5,509 nt of DNA. It comes from Chlamydiota bacterium. Lineage in GTDB: Bacteria > Chlamydiota > Chlamydiia > Chlamydiales > Rhabdochlamydiaceae. The stretch spans positions 1-5,509 of the forward strand of contig JAHFTP010000119.1 in the NCBI GenBank assembly GCA_023265495.1, given 5' to 3'. Of the stretch, positions 1-5,196 are shown one piece after another. The stretch's first letter is position 1. Each line of letters opens with the position of its first letter. The notes below the pieces were generated by a model. It did not search any database and was not told the DNA's origin. It saw only the letters and a list, made by a program, of their open reading frames with translations. A program made the translations under genes and the position numbers.

Positions 1-1528
1 ATAGAAGAAAACACACGATGTCTAAGTGACCCTTTTCTGCAGCATCCTGTACCGCCCGATCTAAAGCCCCCTGACTTATGGATCGACTCTCAGATAAGAG
101 AAAACGCACGATCTCTAAGTGACCCTTTTCTGCAGCGTACTGTACCGCCAAATCTAAATGGTGCGGAGTTATGGATCGACGCTCAGATAAGAGAAAACGC
201 ACGATGTCTAAGTGACCATTTTCTGCAGCAGACTCTACCGCCCAACCTAACTGGTACACCGCCCAACCTAACGGGTCCGGACTTATGGATCGACCCTCAG
301 ATAGGAGAAACCACACGATGTCTAAGTGACCATTTTTTGCAGCATGCTTTATCTCCCTAGCAACTAACAGGTTCTGACTTATGGATCGATTCTCAGATAA
401 AGGAAAATGCACCGTTAAGAGAAAACGCACGATGTCTAAGTGACCATTTTGTACGGCAAGATTTACCGCATCACCTAAATCTTCCTGACTTATGAATCGT
501 TCTTCGGATAATAGAAATACGGTCACATCTAAGCGAGCACGGTTGATTGCCAGGAGTAGAGCTTGTTGAAAGTACTTTTTATTCGCAGGAGAATCCCCGG
601 ACAAGAGAAACCTCAAATCCTTAAATCGGTCGTTATCCATAGCAAAGATGATCGTTTGTGTAAAAATTTCAGGACTTACAATACCGCCGGTAGATAAAAG
701 GAAGCACACAGTCTCAAAAGAGCGCGCTGCATCCTCGGAGGGGAGTCCCCGCAGCGTCTTGGGATCCAAGATGTTTCTTCCCGGTATTCGATATTGCAAG
801 GCATTGACGGCAGCGGCCGTTGCGAGTGCAGAGTCTCGTATTGCTGCCTTCCATAATGTTGTTCCCAATAGAGGACTGTGGGCCTTAAGAAGAGAAAGGT
901 TCTCCCGGGTGTAGTGTGTCCCAAATAGCTCTCCCTCGCGATCTGGACAGAGGGGTCTGCCATTTTGGATCGCATGTGCCTCATATACGTATCCATAGAT
1001 CTGATTTTTTTCCTCTGACCCAAGCCGAATAAATGCAGCACGGATGCCGGCGGCGTCCTTTTCCTGCTGACGGAGAAGAGTAATCAATTGTGACAACTCA
1101 TCGGAAGGGTATGCAAACCTTCCTTCCAACTTGATGGGATAAAGAACTTCGATGGAGCGCTCAACCGCATGTTCACCATGTTGCATGTCGGTGATCGTTC
1201 CTGATCCCCGCCTCTCAGCTTCGTGAAAATAGATGAGTTCTTCTATTTTGTGGCGAAGTACCTCAGGAAGAGCTTCATAAGCTGCTTGAAGCTGCCCTTC
1301 TGAACTTCCTGTTGCGCTAAGCAACTCTTCAAAGTGTGAAATAGCCTCTATGGATAGAGCTTCTGCCCCTGCTATAGGAGGCTCGCTGCTTTCTCTGGCA
1401 GGTGGCAGATGAGATCTTACATCGATGGGTGGATTGGCCTGTGATATAAGGCCTCTAGCCTCGGACATAGCTGAAGGTGTAGGGGAGGATCTTCCCTGTT
1501 GGAGGCTTGTAGGTCCTGGGACTGTCAT
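1..1528 (-). CDS. Ankyrin-repeat protein, putative host-directed effector (3' end outside window)
   Basis: The reading frame is open from the ATG at 1528 to the left edge (509 codons, no stop), so the C-terminus is missing. An in-frame stop lies upstream at 1580-1582, and 1528 is the only ATG after it. A GAGAG Shine-Dalgarno-like stretch sits about 7 bases upstream. Residues 1-50 are rich in Pro and Ser and look disordered. Residues ~60-230 are mainly helical and seem to contain one module twice (near residues 80 and 162). From about residue 269 there are ~8 ankyrin-like units with the core GHLDIVRFLLSE. Bacterial ankyrin proteins usually bind proteins, often host proteins after type III or IV secretion. 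The Pro/Ser-rich start fits a secretion signal, but that is inference. The target is unknown. The gene diverges from the transferase-like gene at 1888 across an AT-rich spacer. Its base composition looks clearly more GC-rich than the ATPase gene at 2440-3768. Confidence 0.88.
   Translation of the reverse strand, partial: MTVPGPTSLQQGRSSPTPSAMSEARGLISQANPPIDVRSHLPPARESSEPPIAGAEALSIEAISHFEELLSATGSSEGQLQAAYEALPEVLRHKIEELIYFHEAERRGSGTITDMQHGEHAVERSIEVLYPIKLEGRFAYPSDELSQLITLLRQQEKDAAGIRAAFIRLGSEEKNQIYGYVYEAHAIQNGRPLCPDREGELFGTHYTRENLSLLKAHSPLLGTTLWKAAIRDSALATAAAVNALQYRIPGRNILDPKTLRGLPSEDAARSFETVCFLLSTGGIVSPEIFTQTIIFAMDNDRFKDLRFLLSGDSPANKKYFQQALLLAINRARLDVTVFLLSEERFISQEDLGDAVNLAVQNGHLDIVRFLLTVHFPLSENRSISQNLLVAREIKHAAKNGHLDIVWFLLSEGRSISPDPLGWAVYQLGWAVESAAENGHLDIVRFLLSERRSITPHHLDLAVQYAAEKGHLEIVRFLLSESRSISQGALDRAVQDAAEKGHLDIVCFLL
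237..278. repeat. 21-bp in-frame tandem duplication inside an ankyrin unit
   Basis: Positions 237-257 and 258-278 match at 19 of 21 bases. On the minus strand this doubles the residues LGWAVxx and accounts for the extra seven codons of this unit (38 instead of 31). It is a recent-looking slippage event that kept the frame. Confidence 0.85.
398..433. repeat. 18-bp in-frame duplication inside an ankyrin unit
   Basis: Positions 398-415 and 416-433 match at 13 of 18 bases. On the minus strand they encode TVHFPL directly after the VRFLL helix of the same unit, so the second-helix segment is repeated and six codons are added. Together with one more codon this makes the unit 38 residues long. Confidence 0.65.
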
Positions 1529-1550
1529 AGGTTTTCTCTCGCTTTTTTTT

Positions 1551-1579
1551 ATTGTAAATTTATGTAAAATTCTTTGTAA
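1551..1579 (-). promoter_or_regulatory. Candidate sigma70-type promoter of the ankyrin gene
   Basis: Reading the minus strand, TTACAA (1579-1574) and TACAAT (1556-1551) are separated by exactly 17 bases. The -10 box matches the consensus at 5 of 6 positions and the -35 box at 4 of 6. The predicted start, near 1544, leaves a leader of about 16 nt before the ATG at 1528, with GAGAG as ribosome binding site. The region is AT-rich, so a chance match is possible. Confidence 0.5.
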
Positions 1580-1660
1580 CTATTCAGATTCTCCTCCTTC
1601 GGTGGGGACAATAGTCTAAGGGCTGGGGTGAAAGATGTCATACGATCCCCTTTTTTAAGA

Positions 1661-1887
1661 GGTTGTTGTTGGTTAGTTTGAACTTTACATGAAGTTGTTG
1701 TTTTAATTCAATATAATTGTTTATTTATATTAAAGTTTTTGTAACTAGTATATTAATAGTATTTTAAGCGTTTAATGTATTAGATTTATGATTATTAAAT
1801 AATTAGAGTTATTATTTACAAAACATTGCACTTAAATATTAAATACTATATAATGAGATTAGTAATATAATTTACTATAGGTTTAAT
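1661..1887. other. Very AT-rich divergent intergenic region
   Basis: Counting 1681-1860 gives 29 G or C in 180 bases (about 16%), far below the genes on either side. No coding frame of note and no RNA gene is visible. The region carries the promoter of the 1888 gene near its right end. Such a composition suggests easily melted or curved DNA and possible binding by a nucleoid protein, which is inference. Confidence 0.7.
1826..1854 (+). promoter_or_regulatory. Strong candidate sigma70-type promoter of the 181-aa gene
   Basis: TTGCAC (1826-1831) and a perfect TATAAT (1849-1854) are separated by 17 bases. The predicted transcription start near 1861 leaves a leader of about 27 nt. The ribosome binding site before the ATG at 1888 is weak (AGG at 1879-1881, six bases upstream), so translation may be modest although the promoter looks strong. 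Confidence 0.68.
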
Positions 1888-2433
1888 ATGTCGACTATAT
1901 TTAGTTTTTTTTCTAAAACGGAAAAGATAGTAGAATCTACCATTCCTCATACAATGGGAAGGCTCGGACGATTTGTTCTGACTCCTTTTTATACCAATCG
2001 CAATCTGCCTATAGGTAAATTTCTCGCTTCTTCTCTACTGTTTGGTCGATATCATGGAACAAGTTTCGGCAGATTAGGCGACCAGCTTGAAAAGGGAGTA
2101 TTTGCAGACAGGGGTGGGAAAATCTATTATGACAGTATGGAGACAGCCATCCAATATGCTTTAAAAGCATCACTTGATGATAGGACTATGCCGCTTGTAC
2201 TGCAAATTATCTCTGATAACCCATCGAAAACTAATGAAATACCGGTAGACGGTTGGGGCTTTGGCCATGGATATCAGGGGTGGTATTCTTATGTTGAAAC
2301 TAACGGGGAACCAGTATACATAGTAAGAGCTCATGAAGTGGGTGGTTATGAAGTGGAAGAGGTTACTTCAGAGAGATACAAAGCGTTAAGAATTACGTCC
2401 ACATTGGCCGGTACGTTAGGGAGCCGGACATAA
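1888..2433 (+). CDS. Putative PARP/diphtheria-toxin-like ADP-ribosyltransferase-fold protein
   Basis: This 181-aa protein has no family I can name by overall similarity. Its motifs, in order, fit the ADP-ribosyltransferase fold. YHGTS at 55-59 resembles the NAD-binding H-G-T/S strand. KIYYD at 78-82 followed by METAIQYAL (84-92) resembles the G-x-Y-x-S...A-x-x-YA segment. PLVLQII (102-108) looks like a following beta strand. GEPVYIVRAHEV (140-151) resembles the N-E-Y-I-V-Y-D-x-x-Q-V segment that holds the catalytic Glu of PARPs. The proposed triad is H56, Y80 or Y81, and E141. Residues 1-50 are basic and hydrophobic, without a clear signal peptide. The sequence YKALRITSTL near the end is repeated exactly in a broken copy at 4001-4220. 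Known relatives modify proteins, nucleic acids or small molecules; the target here is unknown. It could be a secreted effector or a toxin. The gene converges with the ATPase gene 6 bp away. Existence of the gene is likely; the fold assignment is moderate. Confidence 0.62.
   Translation: MSTIFSFFSKTEKIVESTIPHTMGRLGRFVLTPFYTNRNLPIGKFLASSLLFGRYHGTSFGRLGDQLEKGVFADRGGKIYYDSMETAIQYALKASLDDRTMPLVLQIISDNPSKTNEIPVDGWGFGHGYQGWYSYVETNGEPVYIVRAHEVGGYEVEEVTSERYKALRITSTLAGTLGSRT
2368..2407 (+). repeat. 40-bp exact direct repeat, left copy (in the intact 181-aa gene)
   Basis: Bases 2368-2407 (encoding SERYKALRITSTL) are identical to 4122-4161. The offset is 1754 bp in the same orientation, so the repeats bracket the whole ATPase gene. 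Similarity continues to the left down to about 2251 but with many substitutions. Confidence 0.93.
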
Positions 2434-2439
2434 GTCCTT

Positions 2440-3768
2440 TCATTCTGTAATTTTTAGGCGAAAGCGAGGGAATAGACTGATTGCGTACAAAGGATAATTA
2501 ACAAGCTTTCCATCAAGAGTAAAATTTCTTAAGGAGGCTCTAGACAGTACTAAAGGAGCATGTTCTTCTTTTGAAAATTTCTCATCATATACTGTAAGAC
2601 TTTTCTTTTTTTTAGAGAAACCGGCCTTTACCTCAAGAGGGAAAATATGATGTTCTGTGGAGATGACAAAATCCACTTCTGCGATCCCCTCACTCGTCCA
2701 ATAATAGAGTTCATCAAAATGCTTATCATGAAGTTCTATTGCTACAAAATTTTCAGCTAAAGCCCCTTTGAATTCCTGAAAAAGTTGATCGCCTTCTAAA
2801 ATAATTCTAGGATCTAGTTTACTCATTGTCCCAAGCAAGCCCACATCCAATAAAAACACCTTAAATGCTTGGCTTTCCGTATAAGCATCTAAGGGTAGCT
2901 TGGGAGTCGAAATATGACTCGCCTTGATGATAAGTCCTGCACTCTTTAGCCACTGTAAGGATGTTTCAAATTCCCTAGCCCTAGCGCTTTTGCGAATTGC
3001 CGAAAAAATGAACTTTTTGTTCTCTTTAGCCAATTGACTAGGGACAGAGTCCCAGATAGCCATAATTTTCATTACCTCATCTTTTGGCGCATGTTTTGCG
3101 AAATCTAATATATAGGCATCCAGAATTTCTTTTTGTACCACTCTGACTTGGCTTAGATCTTCTGTTTTCAAATAGGTAGCAACGGCTTCCGGCATACCTC
3201 CTATAATAAAGTAATATTTTAGAAGGGAGATTAATTTGTTATGAAATATTTCTGAGATCGGTTTGGGATGATCCATTGCTTTGAGCATTACAGCTAACTC
3301 TTGCTCGCCGATTGCAGTCAAAAATTCAAAAAAACTCAATGGAGCAAGATCGAGAAAATTCACTTTACCAACAGGAAATCCCTTCGTCAACTTTACTCCA
3401 AGTAAAGAACCGGCTGTAGCCAAATGATACTCATTGCTTTTTTCACAAAAATATTTTAGGCATGCTAAAGCTTGAGGACATTCCTGAATTTCGTCTAATA
3501 CGATTAGTGTAGAACCGGGATGAATCTTTTTTTTGAAAAAGATGTTGAGTTCTTTGATAATTCTGTCGGGGTCTAAATCTTCAGTAAAAAAACTTGCAAA
3601 GTGAGGGGTTTCATCAAAATTGATATAGACATGATCCTCATACTCTCGCTTTGCAAATTCGGTCAAAATATACGTTTTGCCTACTTGACGAGCTCCCCGT
3701 AATACCAAAGGTTTACGTAAATTTGAACCTTTCCATCGAAGTAGCTTTTGATAAAATTCTCTTTCCAT
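2440..3768 (-). CDS. AAA_14/DUF4143-type ATP-binding protein
   Basis: This 442-aa protein has the length and order of the widespread AAA_14-DUF4143 ATPases. Walker A is GARQVGKT (25-32), in the family context PLVLRGARQVGKT. Walker B is TLIVLDEIQ (87-95). A sensor-1-like TAGS lies at 118-121. The GGMPEAVATY segment typical of DUF4143 follows in the middle. Near the C-terminus, E364-V-D366 and E379-V-K381 in FPLEVKAG form a PD-(D/E)XK-like set, as in many relatives. Members are common in accessory regions and islands; their molecular role is poorly defined, and some are discussed as toxin, defence or DNA-processing ATPases. The ATG at 3768 is chosen because MEREFY lies at the usual distance before Walker A. 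The ribosome binding site is weak (AGG, about four bases upstream). The gene appears more AT-rich than its neighbours. It converges with the 181-aa gene and is flanked by direct repeats of that gene, so it may be a separate acquisition. Confidence 0.93.
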   Translation of the reverse strand: MEREFYQKLLRWKGSNLRKPLVLRGARQVGKTYILTEFAKREYEDHVYINFDETPHFASFFTEDLDPDRIIKELNIFFKKKIHPGSTLIVLDEIQECPQALACLKYFCEKSNEYHLATAGSLLGVKLTKGFPVGKVNFLDLAPLSFFEFLTAIGEQELAVMLKAMDHPKPISEIFHNKLISLLKYYFIIGGMPEAVATYLKTEDLSQVRVVQKEILDAYILDFAKHAPKDEVMKIMAIWDSVPSQLAKENKKFIFSAIRKSARAREFETSLQWLKSAGLIIKASHISTPKLPLDAYTESQAFKVFLLDVGLLGTMSKLDPRIILEGDQLFQEFKGALAENFVAIELHDKHFDELYYWTSEGIAEVDFVISTEHHIFPLEVKAGFSKKKKSLTVYDEKFSKEEHAPLVLSRASLRNFTLDGKLVNYPLYAISLFPRFRLKITE

Positions 3769-3794
3769 AAACCTATTGTGCCTTTTTATCCATT

Positions 3795-3800
3795 ATTATA
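3795..3800 (-). promoter_or_regulatory. Possible -10 box of the ATPase gene
   Basis: The minus strand reads TATAAT here, giving a predicted start near 3788 and a leader of about 20 nt to the ATG at 3768. No acceptable -35 hexamer is visible at 16-18 bases, so the call is tentative. Confidence 0.32.
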
Positions 3801-3841
3801 CAATGATATGTTCAAATAACGTGATATTTTCGCAAAAATAT

Positions 3842-3876
3842 GTCGATTTTTTTGTCATTTTTCACAAAAAATCGAC
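3842..3876. other. AT-rich inverted repeat (hairpin)
   Basis: GTCGATTTTTT(T)GT at 3842-3855 is the reverse complement of ACAAAAAATCGAC at 3864-3876, apart from one bulged T. The loop is eight bases. On the minus strand the hairpin overlaps the last codons and stop of the orphan reading frame ending at 3862, and it lies about 70 bp upstream of the ATPase start. It lacks the GC-rich stem and trailing U-run of a standard terminator. It may be a weak terminator, an operator or a scar of an inserted element. Confidence 0.5.
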
Positions 3877-3998
3877 GAAACTTGAAATGTCCAAATCCTT
3901 CGCAAAGGTAGTTTGAGGAGATCTTTTAAGGAAAAGGTATTCATCTAAATCCACAGGGGGCAACTCCACGCTTTTTACGGTTAATTGTACTATAGCAA
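3862..3998 (-). pseudogene. Orphan C-terminal gene remnant, unknown family
   Basis: On the minus strand a frame is open from about 4050 to the TGA at 3862-3864. It has no ATG; only GTG or TTG codons could start it. Its last ~45 codons have a protein-like composition, including VDLDEYLFLKRSPQTTFAKD and then LDISSFVDFL before the stop. At its upstream end, near 4001, the DNA becomes recognisable as the plus-strand broken copy of the 181-aa gene, so the N-terminal part appears to have been cut away. I do not recognise the family. It lies on the same strand as the ATPase gene, 93 bp before its start, and could be the tail of a former partner gene. It could also be a chance open frame. Confidence 0.35.
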
Positions 3999-4121
3999 CT
4001 GGTTGGGATCTTCGGCTATTGGCATCAGGGACTTTATTCTTACGTTGAAACTAGTGGGGGATTGGTATACATGATGAAAGGTTTTAAAGTGGGTGGGTAT
4101 CAAGCAGATGAGACCATCATC

Positions 4122-4161
4122 TCAGAGAGATACAAAGCGTTAAGAATTACGTCCACATTGG
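4122..4161 (+). repeat. 40-bp exact direct repeat, right copy (in the broken gene copy)
   Basis: Identical to 2368-2407. Just left of this block the two copies differ at many positions and by one codon (VT-SERY against TIISERY), so identity rises abruptly to 100%. That pattern suggests gene conversion or a recombination endpoint rather than uniform decay. Confidence 0.93.
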
Positions 4162-4166
4162 TCGAA

Positions 4167-4202
4167 CGTAAGCAGAGACTCCTCCCTGCTTACCTAAGCA
4201 GG
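4167..4202. other. Two mutually exclusive hairpins at the end of the transaldolase gene
   Basis: GTAAGCAG (4168-4175) can pair with CTGCTTAC (4186-4193). The overlapping CCTGCTTA (4185-4192) can instead pair with TAAGCAGG (4195-4202), leaving a two-base centre. The element begins directly after the transaldolase stop codon on the minus strand, the place expected for a terminator. No U-run follows on either strand, so it is not a classic Rho-independent terminator; it may stabilise the mRNA 3' end or mark a rearrangement junction. Confidence 0.5.
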
Positions 4203-5159
4203 TTAGAGCCTTTGCAGTAATAGTTTTTCTAACTTCACGGTGTCTTTAGCAAAATTTCGAATGCCCTCGTAGAGCTTCTCCGTAGCCATGGCGTTTTCAC
4301 AGAGCATCCATCTGAACGCCTTTTCATCGAGGGGTATTTTGTCTATGTTCATACTTTTAGAGACGGAAGTGTTTAGTTTTTGCGGAACGGGCCCCTCTGC
4401 TTTTTGCAGTTCTTCTAAGAATTTTGGAGAGATGGTCAGGAGGTCGCAGCCGGCCAGTTCTAAGATTTCCTCACTATTTCTAAAGCTCGCCCCCATAATC
4501 TGTGTTTTGATATCCATTTTTTTGTAGTAATGGAAAATTTGTGTGACGGAGACTACCCCGGGGTCTTGCTCTGGAGGGTAGGACTCTTTATTCTCACTTT
4601 TCTTATACCAGTCGAGGATCCTTCCTACGAAGGGGGAGATGAGCGTGGCTTTTGCCTCGGCGCAGCCGACGGCTTGTGCCATGCTAAACATCAAGGTCAT
4701 ATTGCAATGGATCCCTTCTTTTTCCAGTCTTTCTGCAGCGACGATCCCTTCCCATGTAGAGGCTAATTTGATTAAAATGCGCTCTCTGGGGATGCCTGCT
4801 GCTTCGTAGAGAGCAATGTAGGTCTTCGCTTTTTTTAGGCTTCCCTCTATATCAAAGGAGAGGCGGGCATCTACCTCGGTAGAGACTCTTCCCGGGACGA
4901 TCTTTAGAATTTCTAAGCCGAAGTTCACAAAGATCTTTTCTAGAGTGCGCTGCAAGGCAATCTCTTTAGAGGAGGAGTTTTTCTTCCCATATTGGATGGC
5001 CTCTTCTATGAGGAACTGATAGTCGGGCAAGGTGGCAGCAGCAAGGATGAGCGATGGGTTAGTCGTCGCATCGGTTGGGTGGTATTTTTTGATCTCTTCG
5101 AACTCTCCGGTATCTGCAACAATGGTTGTCATTTTTTTTAGTTGGTCGAGTTTGCTCAT
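4203..5159 (-). CDS. tal: Transaldolase (class I, TalB type)
   Basis: Transaldolase moves a dihydroxyacetone unit between sedoheptulose 7-phosphate/glyceraldehyde 3-phosphate and erythrose 4-phosphate/fructose 6-phosphate, in the cytosolic non-oxidative pentose phosphate pathway. The 318-aa length matches E. coli TalB (317). Motifs line up with TalB one residue earlier: VADTG with D16, DATTNPSLIL with N34, PGRVSTEVDARLS with E95, ILIKLASTWEG with the Schiff-base lysine K131, T155 in NMTLMFS, and ISPFVGRILDWY with S175 and F177. DPGVVSVTQI and MGASFRN follow, so the barrel and active site look complete. The ATG at 5159 is supported by an AAAAAAGGA ribosome binding site about seven bases upstream and by matching the TalB N-terminus. 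The gene lies 37 bp downstream of the small membrane-protein gene on the same strand, probably co-transcribed. Its 3' end abuts a paired-hairpin element and the broken gene copy. Confidence 0.98.
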   Translation of the reverse strand: MSKLDQLKKMTTIVADTGEFEEIKKYHPTDATTNPSLILAAATLPDYQFLIEEAIQYGKKNSSSKEIALQRTLEKIFVNFGLEILKIVPGRVSTEVDARLSFDIEGSLKKAKTYIALYEAAGIPRERILIKLASTWEGIVAAERLEKEGIHCNMTLMFSMAQAVGCAEAKATLISPFVGRILDWYKKSENKESYPPEQDPGVVSVTQIFHYYKKMDIKTQIMGASFRNSEEILELAGCDLLTISPKFLEELQKAEGPVPQKLNTSVSKSMNIDKIPLDEKAFRWMLCENAMATEKLYEGIRNFAKDTVKLEKLLLQRL

Positions 5160-5196
5160 AGATATTCCTTTTTTGCCGGTTGCGACGGTTTTTTTT

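Larger units (their letters stand above)
2..724 (-). repeat. Array of about eight 31-codon ankyrin-like repeats
   Basis: The Gly (or equivalent) codon that opens each unit begins at 724, 631, 538, 445, 331, 217, 124 and 31 on the minus strand. Most steps are 93 bp (31 codons); two are 114 bp (38 codons). The units read GH-L-[DE]-I-V-x-F-LL-SE-x-R-SI-[ST]-x, then about 10 variable residues and A-A-[EK]-[KN]. Units nearest the left edge are almost identical in DNA, while those nearest the N-terminus are degenerate (ARLDVTVFLLSEE, DRFKDLRFLLSGD). The canonical ankyrin repeat is 33 residues with a D-x-x-G-x-TPLH turn. That turn is absent here; SRSISQ-like residues replace it. The array continues beyond the window. 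Confidence 0.88.
4001..4220 (+). pseudogene. Truncated, frameshifted second copy of the 181-aa transferase-like gene
   Basis: From GGTTGGG at 4001 onward the DNA and its translation match the 3' third of the intact gene (from 2251). Aligned residues are FGYWHQGLYSYVET against FGHGYQGWYSYVET, and KVGGY against EVGGY, ending in the identical SERYKALRITSTL. One extra base within 4007-4010 puts GW out of frame with the rest. In the main frame a stop at 3993-3995 lies just upstream, and no 5' part of the gene is visible. After 4161 the frame reads on through an unrelated tail to TAA at 4218-4220, overlapping the transaldolase gene end by 18 bp. The proposed catalytic Glu (E141) is Gly here. It cannot make a full-length protein. 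Confidence 0.82.

Noticed and set aside
1..500. Regularly spaced repeats resembling a CRISPR array
   Set aside because: The 93-bp periodicity is in frame with an open reading frame encoding ankyrin-like units; there are no short identical repeats with unrelated spacers.
676..1041. Open frame of 121 codons on the minus strand, and an 88-codon frame on the plus strand at 648-914
   Set aside because: Both overlap the ankyrin gene in other frames. The ankyrin frame is unbroken here and has protein-like composition; these do not.
1425..1619. 64-codon plus-strand frame
   Set aside because: It is antisense to the start of the ankyrin gene and its promoter, has no ribosome binding site of note, and its composition looks like a shadow.
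1549..1641. 30-codon minus-strand frame starting MTSFTPAL, just upstream of the ankyrin gene
   Set aside because: It is short, has no clear ribosome binding site, and overlaps the better promoter candidate. It could be a leader peptide but nothing supports that.
1710..1731. Inverted repeat AATATAA...TTATATT
   Set aside because: In DNA of about 16% GC a 7-bp AT-only inverted repeat is expected by chance.
2440..3768. Treating the ATPase as a transposition protein with the flanking repeats as insertion-sequence ends
   Set aside because: The repeats are direct, are coding sequence of another gene and are not terminal inverted repeats; no transposase motif is present.
4001..4220. Reading the broken copy as a functional short gene
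   Set aside because: It lacks the 5' two thirds of the family sequence, has a frameshift within 4007-4010, an upstream in-frame stop at 3993-3995 and no ribosome binding site before its internal ATG codons.
4288..4766. Two plus-strand frames of 78-79 codons
   Set aside because: They are antisense to the transaldolase, whose family identity and complete active site are clear.
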